Assembly: GCF_000331535.1 (NCBI RefSeq)
Contig: NZ_AMZN01000049.1
Coordinates: 1-64,000, forward strand
Reading direction: 5' to 3'
From: Fulvivirga imtechensis AK7
GTDB lineage: Bacteria; Bacteroidota; Bacteroidia; Cytophagales; Cyclobacteriaceae
DNA length: 64,000 bases
The translations under genes and the position numbers were made by a program. Positions within the stretch are counted from its first letter, which is position 1. Each line of letters begins with the position of its first letter. This document shows, piece after piece, positions 9,282-18,729 of this stretch. Under the pieces are notes generated by a model. It did no database searches. It saw nothing but the letters and a program-made list of their open reading frames with translations, and was not told where the DNA came from.

Positions 9282-12281
9282 ATGAAAACAAAATTACTTT
9301 GTTTTTGTGCCGTATTCGTCATGTGTTATGGCGTACGCGCACAACAAACCCAACAGCAAGACCAGCAAGTTCAGCACGCTACTTACCATGTCAGCAGTAC
9401 GTATGTCCGTGAGATACCAGCACTATCTTCTATGGATAATATCATTGCTGCGCAAGGTGAGGAGCACATAGCGCCACCCAAGAGACGTGGGACCAACACG
9501 TTTGTACCTGGCAAAGGTCTCCCCATCGGAGAAGATCCTTTGGCGGCAAGACAAAGAAGTGTTCAGAGAACGGCATCTGAAACGCTACTGGCAGCACCTG
9601 TAGCCTCCTTTGATGCCCACATCGGCACTGTGCTCAATGACCCTACAGGAGCCATAGGACCTAATCATTATGTCTATGCTTTTAATTCGGGCTTTGGCAT
9701 CCTTGACCGCTCCGGCAATGTGCTGGCGCCCGAAGCCTCACTTGGCACACTATTTCCCGGTGAAACGCTGGGTGACCCCGTGGTGATGTATGATAATTTT
9801 GCAGACAGGTTTATTGTCATGGAGTTCAGCAACTCTCCTAACGGCATCCTGGTAGCAGTATGCCAGGGTCCTGATCCGGTGAATGACGGCTGGTATACCT
9901 ATCGCTTCAACACCGGCACTTTCCCTGACTATGAAAAGATGTCTATCTGGAGTGACGGATATTATATCACGGCTAACAAAGATCAAAACAGCGCTTCAAC
10001 CAGCGAGGTGGTATTTGCGCTGGAGAGGGATAAGATGCTTACAGGTGCTTCAGCCCGGATGATCGGCTTCCCGCTACCAGGTATAAGGACCAGTGGATTT
10101 TATAGCCCGGGAGGTTTTAATGCTACAGGTACAGCGCTTCCTCCGCTGGGTGTCGGGCATTCGGTTATTTACATGCAGGACGACTCCTGGTCCGGTGTTT
10201 CTCAGGATCATCTGAAAATATGGACCACCAGCGTAGACTGGACAACACCGTCCAACTCAACGATTTCGTCTCCACAGGTACTCAACACAGCACCTTTTGA
10301 TGGTGTGTTTGACGGTGGCTCATTCCAAAACCTTGACGAGCCTGGCAATGGCCCCGACCTGGATGCCTTGCAGGCGGTCATGATGTTCATGACCAACTAC
10401 AGACGGTTCGTCACGCACAACTCCGTGGTACTCAACTTTGTAGTAGATGTAAGTGGAAATGACACCAGGGCTGGTATTCGCTGGTATGAATTGCGGCAAA
10501 ACAGTGATGGCGACCCATGGACCATTTACCAGGAGGGAACTTACCTGCAACCTGACGGTCACAGCGCATATAGCGGAAGTATTGCCATGGATAGTGAAGG
10601 TAATATTGGCCTGGGTTATACCATTGTTAGCAGTACAGTCTATACTTCGCTGCGTTACACTGGCCGTCTGGCTACAGATCCTCTCGGAACAATGCCGCTG
10701 GGAGAGCAGGTAGTTGTAAATGGGGATTCAGAAGAAAACCGGGGTGACGGACGTTATGGTGATTATGCACAAATGACTGTGGATCCCCTGGATGACCTTA
10801 CATTCTGGCACATCGGTGAGTATTTTAAGGGCACCAATATAAGAAGAAGTCATGTAGCAGCATTTAAACTGGGTACGGGTGTACCGGACACAGAAGCGCC
10901 AACAACACCTACCGGTCTGACTGCTTCCAACGTAACTGCTACTGCTGTTAACCTTAGCTGGAATGCCTCAAGCGATAATGTAGGGGTAACCGGGTATAAC
11001 ATTTATCGCGGGGGTACTTTACTAACTACCGTAAGCGGCTCCAGCCATACCGTAACCGGATTATCACCACAAACCAGCTATACTTTCACCGTTAGTGCGC
11101 GTGATGCCGCCAATAACGAATCAGGCATGAGTAACAGTGTTAATATCACTACCCTGGACCTTGCGGGCTGTACAGGAGGTATCAGTGCTTATCCTTATAA
11201 TGAAGGTTTTGAAAACACCATTGGAGCGTGGACACAATCCACTGACGATGATGTGAACTGGACTGTAGATGCCAATGGTACCCCCTCCAGTGGAACGGGC
11301 CCTTCAAGTGCAGCACAAGGATCATACTACATTTACGTAGAAGCCTCCGGAAGCGGGTATCCTAACAAACGCGCTATTATTACTTCGCCATGTTTTGATC
11401 TGGGTGGTGTTACAGAAGCCTCTTTTAACTTCAAATACCATATGTATGGTTCCTCCAATATGGGTAGTCTTGCACTGGAAGCCAGCGCTGATAATGGCCA
11501 GTCATGGACAAGCATATGGAGCCAGACAGGCAACCAGGGTAACAGTTGGAAAAACGTGAATATAGACCTGGCGGCTTATGTAGGCGGTAGTGTACAGCTT
11601 CGTTTCAACAGAGTAACAGGCGGCACATGGCAGGCTGATGTAGCTGTTGACAATGTGACTCTGACCACAGGCGATACGGGTACAGATTGCGTTTCCGGAG
11701 ATGTGGAACTGAGCATAACGCTTGACAATTACCCGCAGGAAACTTCCTGGACGCTAAAGAACTCAGCAGGTACTACCGTTGACTCTGAAAGCTACTCTAC
11801 TGCCAACCCTGACGGTTCTACCGTTACCCGAACGTTTAGCGGACTGGCGCCTGACACCTATACTTTCACCATCAATGACAGCTATGGTGATGGTATCTGT
11901 TGTGGCTATGGAAATGGCTCATATACACTATCCAGCGCTCAGGGAACAATTGCAACAGGTGGCAACTTCGGCAGCTCAGAATCAACGGAATTCTGCGTTG
12001 AAGGTCAGACTGCTCAGTTGAGAACGCATGCGCTGGCAGGTGATGAAACAGACCTGTTCCAAATCTACCCTAACCCTACTAAAGGCACATTGAATATCCG
12101 GTTGAAAGAGCAGTCCATTGATCATATCCGGATATTCTCAATGTATGGTTTGTTGGTAACAGATATAAAGGATCAGGGTACTTATGATCAAATAGATGTA
12201 TCTAAGCTGGCTCCCGGAACCTACTTTGTAAGATTTACTTCAGGGGATCAGCACGTGACCAGAAAATTTGTCAAAGAATAA
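9282..12281 (+). CDS. T9SS-secreted multidomain protein with FN3 and MAM-like domains
   Basis: The 999-residue protein begins with a Sec signal peptide (MKTKLLCFCAVFVMCYGVRAQ). Residues about 60-530 form a large beta-rich region with no recognised catalytic motif. A fibronectin type III domain follows (about 540-625), then a MAM-like jelly-roll domain (about 635-790) and a cysteine-containing segment with DSYGDGICCGYG (about 860-872), a sequence type found in secreted Bacteroidota metalloprotease-associated domains. The last 75 residues (YPNPTKGTLNI to RKFVKE) are a typical type IX secretion C-terminal sorting domain. It is therefore probably secreted or surface-attached. The N-terminal domain may bind polysaccharide or protein, but the sequence does not show which. 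Confidence 0.8.
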   Translation: MKTKLLCFCAVFVMCYGVRAQQTQQQDQQVQHATYHVSSTYVREIPALSSMDNIIAAQGEEHIAPPKRRGTNTFVPGKGLPIGEDPLAARQRSVQRTASETLLAAPVASFDAHIGTVLNDPTGAIGPNHYVYAFNSGFGILDRSGNVLAPEASLGTLFPGETLGDPVVMYDNFADRFIVMEFSNSPNGILVAVCQGPDPVNDGWYTYRFNTGTFPDYEKMSIWSDGYYITANKDQNSASTSEVVFALERDKMLTGASARMIGFPLPGIRTSGFYSPGGFNATGTALPPLGVGHSVIYMQDDSWSGVSQDHLKIWTTSVDWTTPSNSTISSPQVLNTAPFDGVFDGGSFQNLDEPGNGPDLDALQAVMMFMTNYRRFVTHNSVVLNFVVDVSGNDTRAGIRWYELRQNSDGDPWTIYQEGTYLQPDGHSAYSGSIAMDSEGNIGLGYTIVSSTVYTSLRYTGRLATDPLGTMPLGEQVVVNGDSEENRGDGRYGDYAQMTVDPLDDLTFWHIGEYFKGTNIRRSHVAAFKLGTGVPDTEAPTTPTGLTASNVTATAVNLSWNASSDNVGVTGYNIYRGGTLLTTVSGSSHTVTGLSPQTSYTFTVSARDAANNESGMSNSVNITTLDLAGCTGGISAYPYNEGFENTIGAWTQSTDDDVNWTVDANGTPSSGTGPSSAAQGSYYIYVEASGSGYPNKRAIITSPCFDLGGVTEASFNFKYHMYGSSNMGSLALEASADNGQSWTSIWSQTGNQGNSWKNVNIDLAAYVGGSVQLRFNRVTGGTWQADVAVDNVTLTTGDTGTDCVSGDVELSITLDNYPQETSWTLKNSAGTTVDSESYSTANPDGSTVTRTFSGLAPDTYTFTINDSYGDGICCGYGNGSYTLSSAQGTIATGGNFGSSESTEFCVEGQTAQLRTHALAGDETDLFQIYPNPTKGTLNIRLKEQSIDHIRIFSMYGLLVTDIKDQGTYDQIDVSKLAPGTYFVRFTSGDQHVTRKFVKE

Positions 12282-12305
12282 CTTTGCAGGTTAACCGAGA
12301 GAAAA

Positions 12306-12354
12306 AAGGCCATCCGGAGAATACGGGGTAATTCCCTGCTTTCCGGAAGGCCTT
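12306..12354 (+). terminator. Stem-loop after the T9SS protein gene
   Basis: AAGGCCATCCGGA pairs with TCCGGAAGGCCTT with one mismatch across a 23-base loop, 24 bases after the stop codon. A weak T run follows, so it may act as a bidirectional terminator. Confidence 0.55.
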
Positions 12355-12366
12355 CATAAATAATTT

Positions 12367-12431
12367 AACGTGAGTTCGATATTTTAGATACGAATACAAT
12401 TTAACCGGCTCTACTACATTGTACTCACGTT
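12367..12431. repeat. Dispersed inverted-repeat element, family B
   Basis: A 65-base element with perfect 9-bp ends AACGTGAGT and ACTCACGTT. The inside contains ATACAATTTAACCGGCTCTA. Related copies occur at about 4557-4600 (ATACAATTTAATCGGTTCTA and GAACTCACGG) and about 50450-50478 (ATATCGAACTCACGTT and CCCGGTTAAAT). All lie in intergenic DNA. Confidence 0.6.
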
Positions 12432-12479
12432 ATTTAAGCTTTGTTATTTGTTCACTTAGAATTCGAAAGCGTCCTGATG

Positions 12480-13178
12480 TTAAGGATTACAAGTGGTCAT
12501 ACCCCAATCGAAACCTACGGCAGCCATGGCAGGGCTCAGGTATGGAATATCAAGCGCCATGCCTCTTACTATTAATAAAGCTCCCATCAAAATGGCTACG
12601 GAAGGAATTATATACTGATAGGCAAACGGTCGTTTAAATTTCAACAGGCCTGACAGACGGGCAAACGCCATCATCATGGGTGTTGTTCCCAGGCCAAACC
12701 CCAGCATGACCAATGCAGCACTATTGATACTGCCTGACGCAGTGGCAAGGGATAAAGCCATATAAACCAGGCCACATGGCAAGAGTCCGTTGAGAAATCC
12801 AATAAGAAAAATACTGAAGCTATTCTTGCCGGCCGCCAGACCTCTTAACAGGTTTCGGAGTGGAGTAATAATTTTTTGATGCCACGCAGACTGCAGTAGT
12901 TTATGCTGGTATCGCGGAAATAAAGCCAGGAGAATTACGAATACACCCATGGCTACTGACAATACCCGCTGCATACCAAATATAGCCAGTCCCTGCCCAA
13001 GTGATCCAAACAACAGCCCTAACATAACGTAGGTACTCAACCGGCCCCCATTGTAGATCAGTTGCCGGGCAAGAGTGCTTTTGCTATATACCGTCATAGC
13101 CAGTGGCCCGCACATGGTGGCGCAATGTAGGCTACCCAGCAGGCCTGTCAATACACCTGAGATAAACAATCCGTTCAT
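12480..13178 (-). CDS. SafE/DsbD-like membrane protein of the cbb3 cluster
   Basis: A 232-residue polytopic membrane protein with about six helices, starting with a conserved SLHCATMCGP motif at about residues 16-25 and containing a second GLLPCGLVYM motif at about 133-142. These cysteine-proline pairs characterise the SafE/DsbD-related transmembrane family often found last in ccoNOQP-GHI clusters. In some species it is thought to help copper or thiol handling during oxidase maturation. It begins six bases after ccoH, so it is probably co-transcribed. Whether the cysteines are redox-active or metal-binding cannot be told from sequence alone. Confidence 0.75.
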   Translation of the reverse strand: MNGLFISGVLTGLLGSLHCATMCGPLAMTVYSKSTLARQLIYNGGRLSTYVMLGLLFGSLGQGLAIFGMQRVLSVAMGVFVILLALFPRYQHKLLQSAWHQKIITPLRNLLRGLAAGKNSFSIFLIGFLNGLLPCGLVYMALSLATASGSINSAALVMLGFGLGTTPMMMAFARLSGLLKFKRPFAYQYIIPSVAILMGALLIVRGMALDIPYLSPAMAAVGFDWGMTTCNP

Positions 13179-13184
13179 ATTGCT

Positions 13185-13619
13185 TTAGATCACCAATGTT
13201 TTTTCCTCGTAGTACTCCCTGCCGTTTTCCTGCCAACTGATCTTGATCTTCCACAGCCCCTTCTTGAAATTCTTAACATCAAAATATTGATGACCATCGC
13301 CATTGGGCTTTAGCGCGTATTTGCTGTCGAGCGAAGCATCGGAAGGCCTGAAAAAATGCACCTCCCCTTCCCTTTTATGATTTCCAGGCGCTGTTATCAC
13401 CACCACCGATCTGGAGTCATCATAGGTTATGCGCAGTTGTTCAGCGCCCAGTTTCTTATAATTCTTAATACGCTCTATCTGATCCTGATAGGCAATTTCC
13501 TGTACGTAATAGTCTTTGGCTACCAGGCTAACGTCCTGCTTCATACTTATAGTCACCAAAGTAACTATGAGGCCTGCGAAAAGGACGAATACAATAACAA
13601 TTTTTGTTCCCCAGTTCAT
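13185..13619 (-). CDS. ccoH: CcoH/FixH, cbb3 oxidase assembly protein
   Basis: The 144-residue protein has an N-terminal membrane anchor (IVIVFVLFAGLIVTLVTIS, about residues 6-24) with a periplasmic beta domain bearing the FixH signature sequence pattern VAKDYYVQEIAYQDQI at about 32-47. FixH/CcoH is needed for cbb3 cytochrome oxidase assembly and interacts with the catalytic subunits. It sits between ccoG and the SafE-like gene, with gaps of 35 and 6 bases. Position and conserved segment agree, so the call is strong. Confidence 0.88.
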   Translation of the reverse strand: MNWGTKIVIVFVLFAGLIVTLVTISMKQDVSLVAKDYYVQEIAYQDQIERIKNYKKLGAEQLRITYDDSRSVVVITAPGNHKREGEVHFFRPSDASLDSKYALKPNGDGHQYFDVKNFKKGLWKIKISWQENGREYYEEKTLVI

Positions 13620-13654
13620 ATTATTTCGTTTATCTTAATGATTCTTGCAGTTCC

Positions 13655-15067
13655 CTAATTCAAGGAAACCGGTCCCAAGAAGTTTGTTTTTGTTTTTTCT
13701 ATTAATTGTCCATTAGAGTAAATACCGATGGTCAACTTCATTTTTGCCGATCCAATTTTCTCATGCGGTATGCTGATAAAAAATACTCCCTCAGCAAGAC
13801 CATTGGCCGGCACTACCACTTCTCCATTACCCACTTTGGAGATTACTGCATCCGGCTCGTCCTCTATTTTCAGTTCCAGGTTTACTTCCTCAAAAGTTTT
13901 GTTGACGAATTGTACATTGTAAAGATTAGTGATCTTACCATCTTCAGTTCTCTCATATAACTGCCCGGGAACTTTGAGCACCGTAGTCTCAATATCTGAA
14001 CGGGTAGTCAGCGAAAAAATAAAAATGCTCATCAAAAAGAGGAGTACAAATGAATATGCAGCTACGCGTGGGGTAAACAACTTCTGCTTACCTTTCTCTA
14101 TCGCCTCATGAGAAGCATACCTGATCAATCCTTTTGGTTTATTGATCTTTAGCATGACATCATCGCAAGCGTCAATGCAAGCTGTACAATTGACACATTC
14201 TAATTGTGTTCCATTTCTAATATCAATACCCGTAGGGCAAGCGTGGACACAGAGTTTACAGTCTATACAATCACCTTTCAACTCCTGTTCAGTCCCTTTT
14301 TTTAATTTGCCTCTGGGTTCTCCTCTCAGCCAGTCGTACATAACAGCTATTGATTTTTTATCAAGCAACACACCCTGCAACCGGCCATAGGGGCACACAG
14401 CCACACAAGCCTGCTCTCTAAACCATGCAAATACCCAGTAAAACACGCCTGTAAAAAACATCAGCCCAATGAATCCGGCCAGGTGCTCAGAGGGTGGCTG
14501 ACTAACGATCTCTACCACCTGATCAATACCTATAAGGTAAGCCATTACCGTGTGTGAGATCAGCAGTGAAATACCAATAAAAATAAAGTGCTTAAATCCC
14601 TTTTTGCGGATCTTTTCAAAATCCCACGACTGCTTATCCAGCTTCCGTTGTTGATTGGCATCCCCTTCTATCCAATATTCTATTTTTCTGAATACCATCT
14701 CCATAAAAAGTGTCTGCGGACAAGCCCAACCACACCATACTCTGCCAAAGATTACGGTAAATAAGATGATAAAAACGAAAAAGATGATCAGCAGCAGTGC
14801 CAGCAGGAAAAAGTCCTGGGGCCAAAATGCCTGCCCCAGGATAACAAACTTGCGCTCAAATATATTGAGCAATAGAAACGGACGTCCGTCAATTGTGATA
14901 AAAGGTCCACCGAAAAGGATAGCCAATAACACTATAGTCACCGCTATCCGCAGTTTGTGATACTTCCCCGAGGGCTTCTTGGGATATACCCAAACGCGCT
15001 TACCTTTTTCATCTACGGTAGCAATGGTATTCTTAAACTCCTGATCAAACTCATACAGATTCTCCAT
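13655..15067 (-). CDS. ccoG: CcoG/FixG, membrane 4Fe-4S protein of cbb3 assembly
   Basis: This 470-residue protein has several membrane helices in its first half, a CGWACPQTLFMEMVFRKIEY motif (about 112-131), and a pair of 4Fe-4S cluster motifs in a dicluster arrangement, CIDCKLCVHACP (about 263-274) and CVNCTACIDACD (about 288-299). The C-terminal 130 residues form a periplasmic Ig-like domain. CcoG is the copper-related reductase of cbb3 assembly; in studied bacteria it reduces Cu(II) for CcoA/CcoI-dependent delivery. It lies 42 bases after ccoP, in the same operon order ccoNO-Q-P-G-H. Standard length for the family. Confidence 0.92.
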   Translation of the reverse strand: MENLYEFDQEFKNTIATVDEKGKRVWVYPKKPSGKYHKLRIAVTIVLLAILFGGPFITIDGRPFLLLNIFERKFVILGQAFWPQDFFLLALLLIIFFVFIILFTVIFGRVWCGWACPQTLFMEMVFRKIEYWIEGDANQQRKLDKQSWDFEKIRKKGFKHFIFIGISLLISHTVMAYLIGIDQVVEIVSQPPSEHLAGFIGLMFFTGVFYWVFAWFREQACVAVCPYGRLQGVLLDKKSIAVMYDWLRGEPRGKLKKGTEQELKGDCIDCKLCVHACPTGIDIRNGTQLECVNCTACIDACDDVMLKINKPKGLIRYASHEAIEKGKQKLFTPRVAAYSFVLLFLMSIFIFSLTTRSDIETTVLKVPGQLYERTEDGKITNLYNVQFVNKTFEEVNLELKIEDEPDAVISKVGNGEVVVPANGLAEGVFFISIPHEKIGSAKMKLTIGIYSNGQLIEKTKTNFLGPVSLN

Positions 15068-15109
15068 AGCTCCTATTTTCTCTACTCAAAATCTTCTCTT
15101 CAATCTTTT

Positions 15110-16021
15110 TTATAAACTGGCTTCTTCTAATACAGGTTCATCTGCTTCGTCATTTTGTGGCTGGTACAATTCCCCCTGCGGCCCTTTGGCATTCGGAGGG
15201 TTAGTACCGCCAAGGCTCATAATATAGGAGGTAACATTCTGCATCTGATTCGGAGAAAGCAGCGGCTCCCAAGAAATCATACCTTTTTCCGGAATACCAT
15301 GTTTAATAGTGGCAAATATACTTTTCACGTCTCCACCATGCAGCCAGTACTCATCTGCCAGATTAGGACCTATTCCACCTCCGCCATCTTCTTTATGACA
15401 AGCCGCACAGTTATTGATATATACCTGTTTGCCATCAGCCAGCCGATCAGGATCAGTCACCCGCTGTACATTGGTTTCATCAATATTGCTCGCTGGTGTT
15501 TTCTCCTTACGCGCCAGCGCCACCTGCTCTGCCTCTGCTATTTCCGTTTGATATTCCTCGAGCTGCAGTGGCATGGTATCGAATACATGGTAAGCCGCCA
15601 GGTAAACCACTGACCAGGCGATGGAAATATAGAATAACCACTTCCACCATGGTGGCAGGTGATTATCCAGTTCTCTGATGCCGTCATAGTTATGGTCAAG
15701 CATAACCTCCTCTTCCCGTTCTACCGGCACTGCGTCATTGGCTTTGGTCAGGAATTTCGACCACCAGTTCTTTTTCTTCTCCTCAGCATGTACTATGCCC
15801 GCAGCTTCTTCCTGCTGCTTTACCATTGTGCGTAACAACTGAAGAACAATAACTGCCACAGCAAGTACCACCAAGGCCGTGACAAGCACAAAGCCCATAA
15901 CAATATAGAAGGTTACAGGTCCTGATAGCAATGAATCTTCGGACTGTGCCATAGTGTCTGTACCTGCCAGCAACAATGCCATCAGGCCAAGGCCTTTTAT
16001 ATATTTACTAACTCTTATCAT
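15110..16021 (-). CDS. ccoP: CcoP-like c-type cytochrome subunit of cbb3 oxidase
   Basis: The 303-residue protein has an N-terminal hydrophobic segment, a second membrane segment near 38-62, the CcoP family signature HNYDGIRELDNHLPPWWKW (about 110-128) followed by a further helix, then a periplasmic cytochrome c domain with CAACHKEDG at about 204-212. Only one CxxCH was found, whereas proteobacterial CcoP has two; a single-haem version is known in some lineages. An acidic tail ends the protein. It overlaps ccoQ by four bases (ATGA at 16018-16021), implying translational coupling. It transfers electrons to the CcoO/CcoN centre. Confidence 0.88.
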   Translation of the reverse strand: MIRVSKYIKGLGLMALLLAGTDTMAQSEDSLLSGPVTFYIVMGFVLVTALVVLAVAVIVLQLLRTMVKQQEEAAGIVHAEEKKKNWWSKFLTKANDAVPVEREEEVMLDHNYDGIRELDNHLPPWWKWLFYISIAWSVVYLAAYHVFDTMPLQLEEYQTEIAEAEQVALARKEKTPASNIDETNVQRVTDPDRLADGKQVYINNCAACHKEDGGGGIGPNLADEYWLHGGDVKSIFATIKHGIPEKGMISWEPLLSPNQMQNVTSYIMSLGGTNPPNAKGPQGELYQPQNDEADEPVLEEASL

Positions 16022-16215
16022 GATTTCTCATTTTTTAAAGTAGATAATCCCTTTCCCTCGTCTTCCACCGGCAACTGCTTCATTTTATTAATATACCCCT
16101 GGTCTGCCTTTATCACCCAAAGGACCAGGCATATAAAGAATACGAAGAAAATGGTCAGGGAAATAATCGGCCATATCTCCACAGAGTGTATTTGTTCGAA
16201 ATAATGCTTAAACAT
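16018..16215 (-). CDS. ccoQ: CcoQ-like small membrane subunit
   Basis: This 65-residue protein has one central membrane helix (IISLTIFFVFFICLVLWVIKA, about 17-37) followed by a charged C-terminus. Its size, topology and position between ccoNO and ccoP match CcoQ, the small accessory subunit that stabilises the cbb3 complex. It starts four bases after the end of ccoNO and overlaps ccoP by four, so all three should be translated together. Sequence identity to CcoQ is hard to judge in such a short protein; context gives most of the support. Confidence 0.75.
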   Translation of the reverse strand: MFKHYFEQIHSVEIWPIISLTIFFVFFICLVLWVIKADQGYINKMKQLPVEDEGKGLSTLKNEKS

Positions 16216-16219
16216 GGTA

Positions 16220-18370
16220 TTACTTTTTAGATGCTTCTAATTCAGAATCTTGTGATTCAGTCTTAACGTTGATATCTGTTCCCAATCTTTGCAGATATGC
16301 GATCAGGGCTACTATTTCCGTTTCAGGATATACCTCTATTCCATCCTGCTCTTTCAGGTTTCTAACAATCAACGCAGCCTGTTCATCCAATACGTCATTG
16401 GCAATCTCTTCATAGCCCTCTGCATATGGTACCCCCAGTTTCCGCATAGCGCGAATTTTGCCTGCTGTCTCAGTTTTGTCAATTACGCTTTCAAAAAGCC
16501 ATGGGTAAGGAGGCATAATAGAACCTGCGGAAACAGAAGCAGGATCTAACATGTGATAATAGTGCCAACTGTCGGGATACTTACCTCCGATTCTGTGCAG
16601 ATCGGGACCTGTACGCTTAGAACCCCATAAAAACGGGTGGTCGTATACGAATTCTCCGGCTTTGGAATACTCACCGTAGCGTTCGGTTTCAGATCTGAAA
16701 GGCCTGATCATCTGAGAGTGACAGCTTACACAGCCCTCACGCACATAAAGGTCACGACCGTGTAGTTCCAGCGGTGTATATGGCTTCACACTGCTGATGG
16801 TCGGCACATTGCTCTTGATCAGGAATGTAGGAACCATTTCTATAACACCACCGATAACAATTGCAACTGTGGTAAGCACGGTAAACAATACTGGTTTTCT
16901 TTCCAATACACTATGCCAGTGGCCATCTGCATGCTTTTTCTGTTTTTCCAAAGGAGCAGCCTCTGCCGCTTCATTGGCTACAAAACTTCCACTCTTAGCG
17001 GTTTTGATAAGGTTGTAAGTCATTATAAAAGCACCTGTAAGGTAGAGCGCTCCACCAATAGCCCTCAGCATATACATAGGCAGTATTTGCACTACCGTTT
17101 CAAGGAAGTTTTTGTACTCAAGAAAACCTTCAGCATTAAATTCTTTCCACATCAAACTTTGGGTGATGCCCGCTACGTATAAAGGCAATGCATAGAAGAT
17201 AATGCCCAGTGTGCCTATCCAGAAATGCATATTGGCGAGCTTCACTGAATATAATTTGGTATTCCACATTCGTGGGACCATCCAATAGAGCATACCAAAA
17301 GTGAGGAATCCATTCCAGCCCAAACCTCCCACATGCACGTGAGCTACAATCCAATCGGTAAAGTGTGCAATGGCATTCACGTTCTTCAGCGAAAGCATGG
17401 GGCCTTCAAATGTAGCCATGCCGTATGCGGTAACTGCCACCACCATAAATTTCAAAACAGGATCTTCGCGCACCTTATCCCAGGCACCTCTAAGGGTAAG
17501 CAATCCGTTAAGCATACCGCCCCAGCTTGGCGCTATAAGCATTACTGAGAACACCACGCCAAGCGACTGTGCCCAGTCAGGCAAAGCCGTGTACAGCAAA
17601 TGGTGAGGGCCGGCCCAGATGTAAATAAATATCAGCGACCAGAAGTGTATGATTGATAACTTGTATGAATAAACCGGTCTGTTGGCCGCCTTAGGCAGGT
17701 AGTAGTACATCAACCCAAGAAACGGGGTCGTTAAAAAGAATGCCACAGCGTTGTGGCCATACCACCACTGAACAAGAGCATCCTGCACACCCGCATACCA
17801 ACTGTAGCTTTTCATGAAGGTCACGGGCATTTCAAAAGAGTTGACCACATGGAGTACCGCTACTGTTACAAAAGTAGCTATGTAAAACCAAATGGCAACA
17901 TACATGTGCTTCTCCCGTCTTTTCAGGATTGTACCGATCATGTTGATACCAAATACTACCCAAATGATCGTAATGGCAATATCGATTGGCCACTCCAGCT
18001 CGGCATACTCCTTGGAAGTAGTGTAGCCCAGTGGTAGCGAAATAGCTGCTGCCACAATGATCAATTGCCATCCCCAAAAGTTGATCCAGCTTAATGTATC
18101 AGAATACATCCTGGTTTTCAACAGTCTTTGCATCGAGTAATAGACCCCCGCGAAGATAGCGTTACCGACAAATGCAAAAATCACTGCATTGGTGTGAAGT
18201 GGGCGAATACGACCGAAAGTAGTATACGCAGTATCAAAGTTAAAAATTGGATAAAAAAGCTGAATGGCTGCTGTTAGTCCTACTAACATCCCAACCACTC
18301 CGAAAACTACTGTAGCTATGATAAAATACTTAACGACTTTATTGTCATAGCTAAATTTTTCAAGTTCCAT
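16220..18370 (-). CDS. ccoN: CcoN-CcoO fusion, cbb3 oxidase catalytic subunit I/II
   Basis: The 716-residue protein fuses the haem-copper catalytic subunit I (about residues 1-480, twelve or so membrane helices with histidine motifs such as WWYGHNAVAF and VAHVHVGG) to the monohaem cytochrome CcoO (about 500-716, CVSCHSQMIRPF at about 545). In Proteobacteria these are separate proteins; the fusion is typical of Bacteroidota. The enzyme reduces O2 to water with high affinity and pumps protons in the cytoplasmic membrane. It is the first gene of ccoNO-Q-P-G-H and has an FNR-like palindrome 85-100 bases upstream. Length and motifs fit an intact gene. Confidence 0.95.
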   Translation of the reverse strand: MELEKFSYDNKVVKYFIIATVVFGVVGMLVGLTAAIQLFYPIFNFDTAYTTFGRIRPLHTNAVIFAFVGNAIFAGVYYSMQRLLKTRMYSDTLSWINFWGWQLIIVAAAISLPLGYTTSKEYAELEWPIDIAITIIWVVFGINMIGTILKRREKHMYVAIWFYIATFVTVAVLHVVNSFEMPVTFMKSYSWYAGVQDALVQWWYGHNAVAFFLTTPFLGLMYYYLPKAANRPVYSYKLSIIHFWSLIFIYIWAGPHHLLYTALPDWAQSLGVVFSVMLIAPSWGGMLNGLLTLRGAWDKVREDPVLKFMVVAVTAYGMATFEGPMLSLKNVNAIAHFTDWIVAHVHVGGLGWNGFLTFGMLYWMVPRMWNTKLYSVKLANMHFWIGTLGIIFYALPLYVAGITQSLMWKEFNAEGFLEYKNFLETVVQILPMYMLRAIGGALYLTGAFIMTYNLIKTAKSGSFVANEAAEAAPLEKQKKHADGHWHSVLERKPVLFTVLTTVAIVIGGVIEMVPTFLIKSNVPTISSVKPYTPLELHGRDLYVREGCVSCHSQMIRPFRSETERYGEYSKAGEFVYDHPFLWGSKRTGPDLHRIGGKYPDSWHYYHMLDPASVSAGSIMPPYPWLFESVIDKTETAGKIRAMRKLGVPYAEGYEEIANDVLDEQAALIVRNLKEQDGIEVYPETEIVALIAYLQRLGTDINVKTESQDSELEASKK

Positions 18371-18454
18371 AAGTTAGCGTGCTATTTAGTTAATTATCAA
18401 CAGCGAAGGTACTTACACCCTGGCAGGTGAAACATGATGATGATTAGCGATAAA

Positions 18455-18470
18455 CCTGATTTATATCAGG
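18455..18470 (-). promoter_or_regulatory. FNR/Crp-like box upstream of ccoN
   Basis: CCTGAT-N4-ATCAGG is a perfect inverted repeat whose core TGAT-N4-ATCA matches the FNR family consensus TTGAT-N4-ATCAA at the inner positions. It is centred about 92 bases upstream of the ccoNO start, a plausible activator distance. The regulator itself is not in the window. Confidence 0.6.
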
Positions 18471-18585
18471 AAAAAAAATCGGAAAAGAAAGGTTACCTCA
18501 GTGCTGCCGGCAAGCTTTAACAGTAAGCAATAAACCTGTATTTTATACCAACCGGTACCAACTGGTGGAAGTGGCACCAACTGGC

Positions 18586-18637
18586 GCGGAAGTTACTTCC
18601 GTGCCTCCGTTGAGAAAAGCACGGAAGTAACTTCCGC
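18586..18637 (-). terminator. Strong 19-bp stem-loop between nosY and ccoNO
   Basis: GCGGAAGTTACTTCCGTGC and GCACGGAAGTAACTTCCGC form a perfect 19-bp inverted repeat around a 14-base loop. Another GCACGGAAGTAA half-copy lies at 18690-18701, just past the nosY stop at 18730. No long T run follows on the minus strand, so it may be a terminator of the nos operon or a repeated hairpin element. The surrounding 359-base gap otherwise holds only the FNR-like box and CCAACTGG repeats. Confidence 0.5.
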
Positions 18638-18729
18638 ACTAGAACGAGCTAAAACGAGCGAGAGCGAGAGCAATCGATTTTTGGAAAAAAGCACGGAAGT
18701 AAGCCCCTCTCACATCTCTCATATCTATC

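Noticed and set aside
9282-12281. Possible adhesin or protease identity for the T9SS protein
   Set aside because: No catalytic motif is visible, so only the domain layout is reported.
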